DNA from: Streptomyces echinoruber
Lineage (GTDB): Bacteria; Actinomycetota; Actinomycetes; Streptomycetales; Streptomycetaceae
Length of the DNA: 64,000 bases
NCBI RefSeq assembly: GCF_014651135.1
Contig: NZ_BMWH01000017.1
Location: 1 to 64,000, forward strand
Direction of reading: 5' to 3'
In this document: positions 62,621-64,000 of the stretch, in pieces
Position numbering within the stretch: position 1 is the stretch's first letter
How the letters are laid out: each line of letters starts with the position of its first letter
Notes under the pieces: model-generated
What the model saw: only the letters and a program-made list of their open reading frames with translations
What the model was told of the DNA's origin: nothing
Databases searched by the model: none
Made by a program: the position numbers and the translations under genes

Positions 62621-63205
62621 TCAGGGAACCGTCCGGGAGACGACGTAGACGAACGGGTTGCGCGGGTCGGCCAGGCTGACCACGACGTCCTGGGTGGGTG
62701 CCGGGTCCTTCTGCTCGTGGACCAGGCCGTACCAGGGGCCGGGGCCGGTGAACCGCCAGCCGGTGACGCGCCGGTCGCGGGCGCCGATGGTGATGTCGCC
62801 CTTCTTCAGCGCGGCGCGGCTGGTGCCCATCTGCCTCAGGAAGACGTCCAGGTTCCGGTTGGGGGTCTGGAACTGCACGTACAGGCGGCTGGTCTTCCAG
62901 TTGTTCGTCTCGTAGTAGGCGACCTTGCCCGAGGGGTGCGGGATCGGCACCTGGTACAGGCGGCGCTGCACCTTGGACGGCCAGCCGCGGGTGAGGCCGG
63001 TCGCCGAGTACTTCTCCTCCTTGTCCTTGCCGCTGTCGCGGCTCTGGTTGGCGGAGATCACCAGGTAGCCCGCCGGGATGCCGATGAGCAGCACGATGAT
63101 CAGCAGGGTGAGCGCCCGGCGGCGGATCATGTGCCGGCGGTCCTCGGCCGGCGGGGGCGGCGGCTGGTCCGGCGGTGTGCTCTGGCGGGGCAGCGAGGCG
63201 GTCAC
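62621..63205 (-). CDS. Single-pass membrane protein of unknown function
   Basis: 194 aa. A Pro-rich cytoplasmic start, one helix (ALTLLIIVLLIGIPAGYLVI, about 30-50), then an extracellular domain with LYQVPIPHPSGKVAYYETNNW and DVFLRQMGTSRAAL. No family recognised by me. The GTG overlaps the stop of the glucokinase gene (GTGA), so both are co-translated; a link to sugar metabolism is possible but unproven. Confidence 0.8.
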   Translation of the reverse strand: MTASLPRQSTPPDQPPPPPAEDRRHMIRRRALTLLIIVLLIGIPAGYLVISANQSRDSGKDKEEKYSATGLTRGWPSKVQRRLYQVPIPHPSGKVAYYETNNWKTSRLYVQFQTPNRNLDVFLRQMGTSRAALKKGDITIGARDRRVTGWRFTGPGPWYGLVHEQKDPAPTQDVVVSLADPRNPFVYVVSRTVP

Positions 63206-64000
63206 AGCGGCTCCCCCGCCGCCGCCCGGCGCACCGCCTGCGCGTACCGCTCGTAGCGTTCGTAGCGCTCCACCCGGCGCCGCTTGGCGCGGCGGAAGCG
63301 GCGGGCGACCAGGCGGGCGAGGTCGGCGGCGCCGACCATGCCGGCCTCGGGGCCGAGCTGGGCGCGCACGATGCGGGCCTCGGGGCGGTAGCCGCGGCCG
63401 GTCAGGTGCCGTTTGAAGGCGTCCCGGGCGGGACCGATCAGCAGGTCGTCGGCCGCGGACACGCCGCCGCCGATGACGAAGCAGGACGGGTCCAGGGCGG
63501 CGGCGAGGTTGGCGATGCCGACGCCGAGCCACTGGCCGATGTCCTGCAGCAGCTCGACGCACATCGCGTCGCCCTCGCGGGCCAGCTCGGTGATCATCGG
63601 GCCGGTGATGTCGGAGATGTTGCCCTTGACGTGCTCGATGATCCCGTACGCCACCGGGGAGTCGGCGGCGGCCAGTTCGCGCGCCTCCCTGACCAGCGCG
63701 TTGCCGGAGCTGTACTGCTCCCAGCAGCCGCGGTTGCCGCACGGGCAGCGGTGGCCGCCGGGCACCACCTGCATGTGCCCGAACTCGCCGGCGACGCCGT
63801 ACTTGCCGCGCTTGACCTGGCCGTCCTCCAGGATCGCGCCGCCGATGCCGGTGCCCAGCGTGATCATGACGAGGTGGTCCTCGCCGCGGCCGGCGCCGAA
63901 GCGCCACTCGGCCCAGGCGGCGGCGTTGGCGTCGTTGTCGACCAGGACCGGCACGGACAGCCGCTCGGAGAGCCGGTCGCGCAGCGGCTCGTTGCGCCAG
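63202..64000 (-). CDS. glkA: ROK-family glucokinase (partial, N-terminus beyond window)
   Basis: The C-terminal 265 residues of a ROK sugar kinase. Seen are VDNDANAAAWAEW (catalytic Asp region), LGTGIGGAI (phosphate loop), the ROK glucose-binding EFGHMQVVPGG and the zinc motif CPCGNRGCWEQYSSG, all as in Streptomyces GlkA, which phosphorylates glucose and takes part in carbon catabolite repression. The frame is open to the right edge, where the first ~50 residues are missing. The gene name is given by family resemblance. Confidence 0.9.
   Translation of the reverse strand, partial: WRNEPLRDRLSERLSVPVLVDNDANAAAWAEWRFGAGRGEDHLVMITLGTGIGGAILEDGQVKRGKYGVAGEFGHMQVVPGGHRCPCGNRGCWEQYSSGNALVREARELAAADSPVAYGIIEHVKGNISDITGPMITELAREGDAMCVELLQDIGQWLGVGIANLAAALDPSCFVIGGGVSAADDLLIGPARDAFKRHLTGRGYRPEARIVRAQLGPEAGMVGAADLARLVARRFRRAKRRRVERYERYERYAQAVRRAAAGEPL

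Noticed and set aside
1-64000. tRNA, rRNA or riboswitch genes
   Set aside because: I looked for cloverleaf-like tracts ending in CCA and for conserved rRNA blocks and saw none; a covariance-model scan (tRNAscan-SE, Rfam) would be needed to be certain.

Overview
The window is a stretch of an actinomycete chromosome, almost certainly Streptomyces. GC content is very high, GTG starts and 4-bp ATGA/GTGA gene overlaps are common, the rare TTA codon appears in an antibiotic activator, and the gene content (SARP, ECF sigma/zinc anti-sigma pairs, NarL-type regulators, secreted glycosidases, ROK glucokinase) fits that genus.

1-23.7 kb: the right part of a type II (aromatic) polyketide gene cluster that continues past the left edge. 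It holds KS-alpha/KS-beta, two ACPs, a malonyl-type acyltransferase and a FabH-like ketosynthase III, so the chain is probably started on a non-acetate acyl unit. A single-domain aromatase/cyclase, a PF04199-type cyclase and two small Dabb-fold proteins would shape the rings. No ActIII-type ketoreductase lies in the window, so the first ring is probably made from an unreduced chain. Tailoring enzymes are a group A FAD monooxygenase, an acyl-CoA-dehydrogenase-type hydroxylase, an F420/luciferase-like oxidoreductase, a nitroreductase-family flavoprotein, a berberine-bridge-type FAD oxidase, an NmrA-like reductase, a SnoaL-like protein and a quinone oxidoreductase. RmlA, B, C and D plus one glycosyltransferase predict an L-rhamnose (or close 6-deoxyhexose) substituent. 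A TetR protein and a SARP with a TTA codon are the local regulators; direct TCAAG repeats at 10-11 bp spacing lie in two divergent promoters.

23.7-32.3 kb: a decayed border. It holds fragments of a PP2C phosphatase, an MFS exporter and an ISL3-family transposase, then a minus-strand operon (amidase fragment fused to a PfkB fragment, MetF, a frameshifted SnoaL-like gene, an amidohydrolase), a frameshifted hydrolase, an intact MarR gene and a flavodoxin with an internal TAG. Four genes between 26 and 38 kb are broken in the same way: each reads through if one G/C is added to a run of four. This may be homopolymer error in the assembly or real slippage.

33-41.4 kb: mixed accessory genes, including an NADPH:FMN-reductase-like protein, a secreted GH54 arabinofuranosidase with an operator-like palindrome, a DUF2199 protein, a frameshifted SRPBCC gene, a PPOX-type flavoprotein and two ECF sigma factors, each with a paralogous RsrA-spaced zinc anti-sigma gene nearby.

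41.5-55.5 kb: a cell-surface glycan region. A seven-gene minus-strand operon encodes GtrA, a cellulose-synthase-like GT2, a GT39 transferase, a membrane-anchored repeat protein, a small protein, a REC-PAS-PAS histidine kinase and a NarL regulator. Next to it on the plus strand are a subtilase that has lost its catalytic residues, a GH6 hydrolase, a 56-bp perfect palindrome running into a 24-bp tandem array, a stand-alone receiver domain and a GH5 hydrolase, then a second NarL regulator.

55.6-64 kb: housekeeping-like genes: a PAP2 phosphatase, an SNF2 helicase with its SWIM-domain partner, a small membrane protein and a ROK glucokinase cut by the right edge. No tRNA, rRNA or CRISPR array was found.
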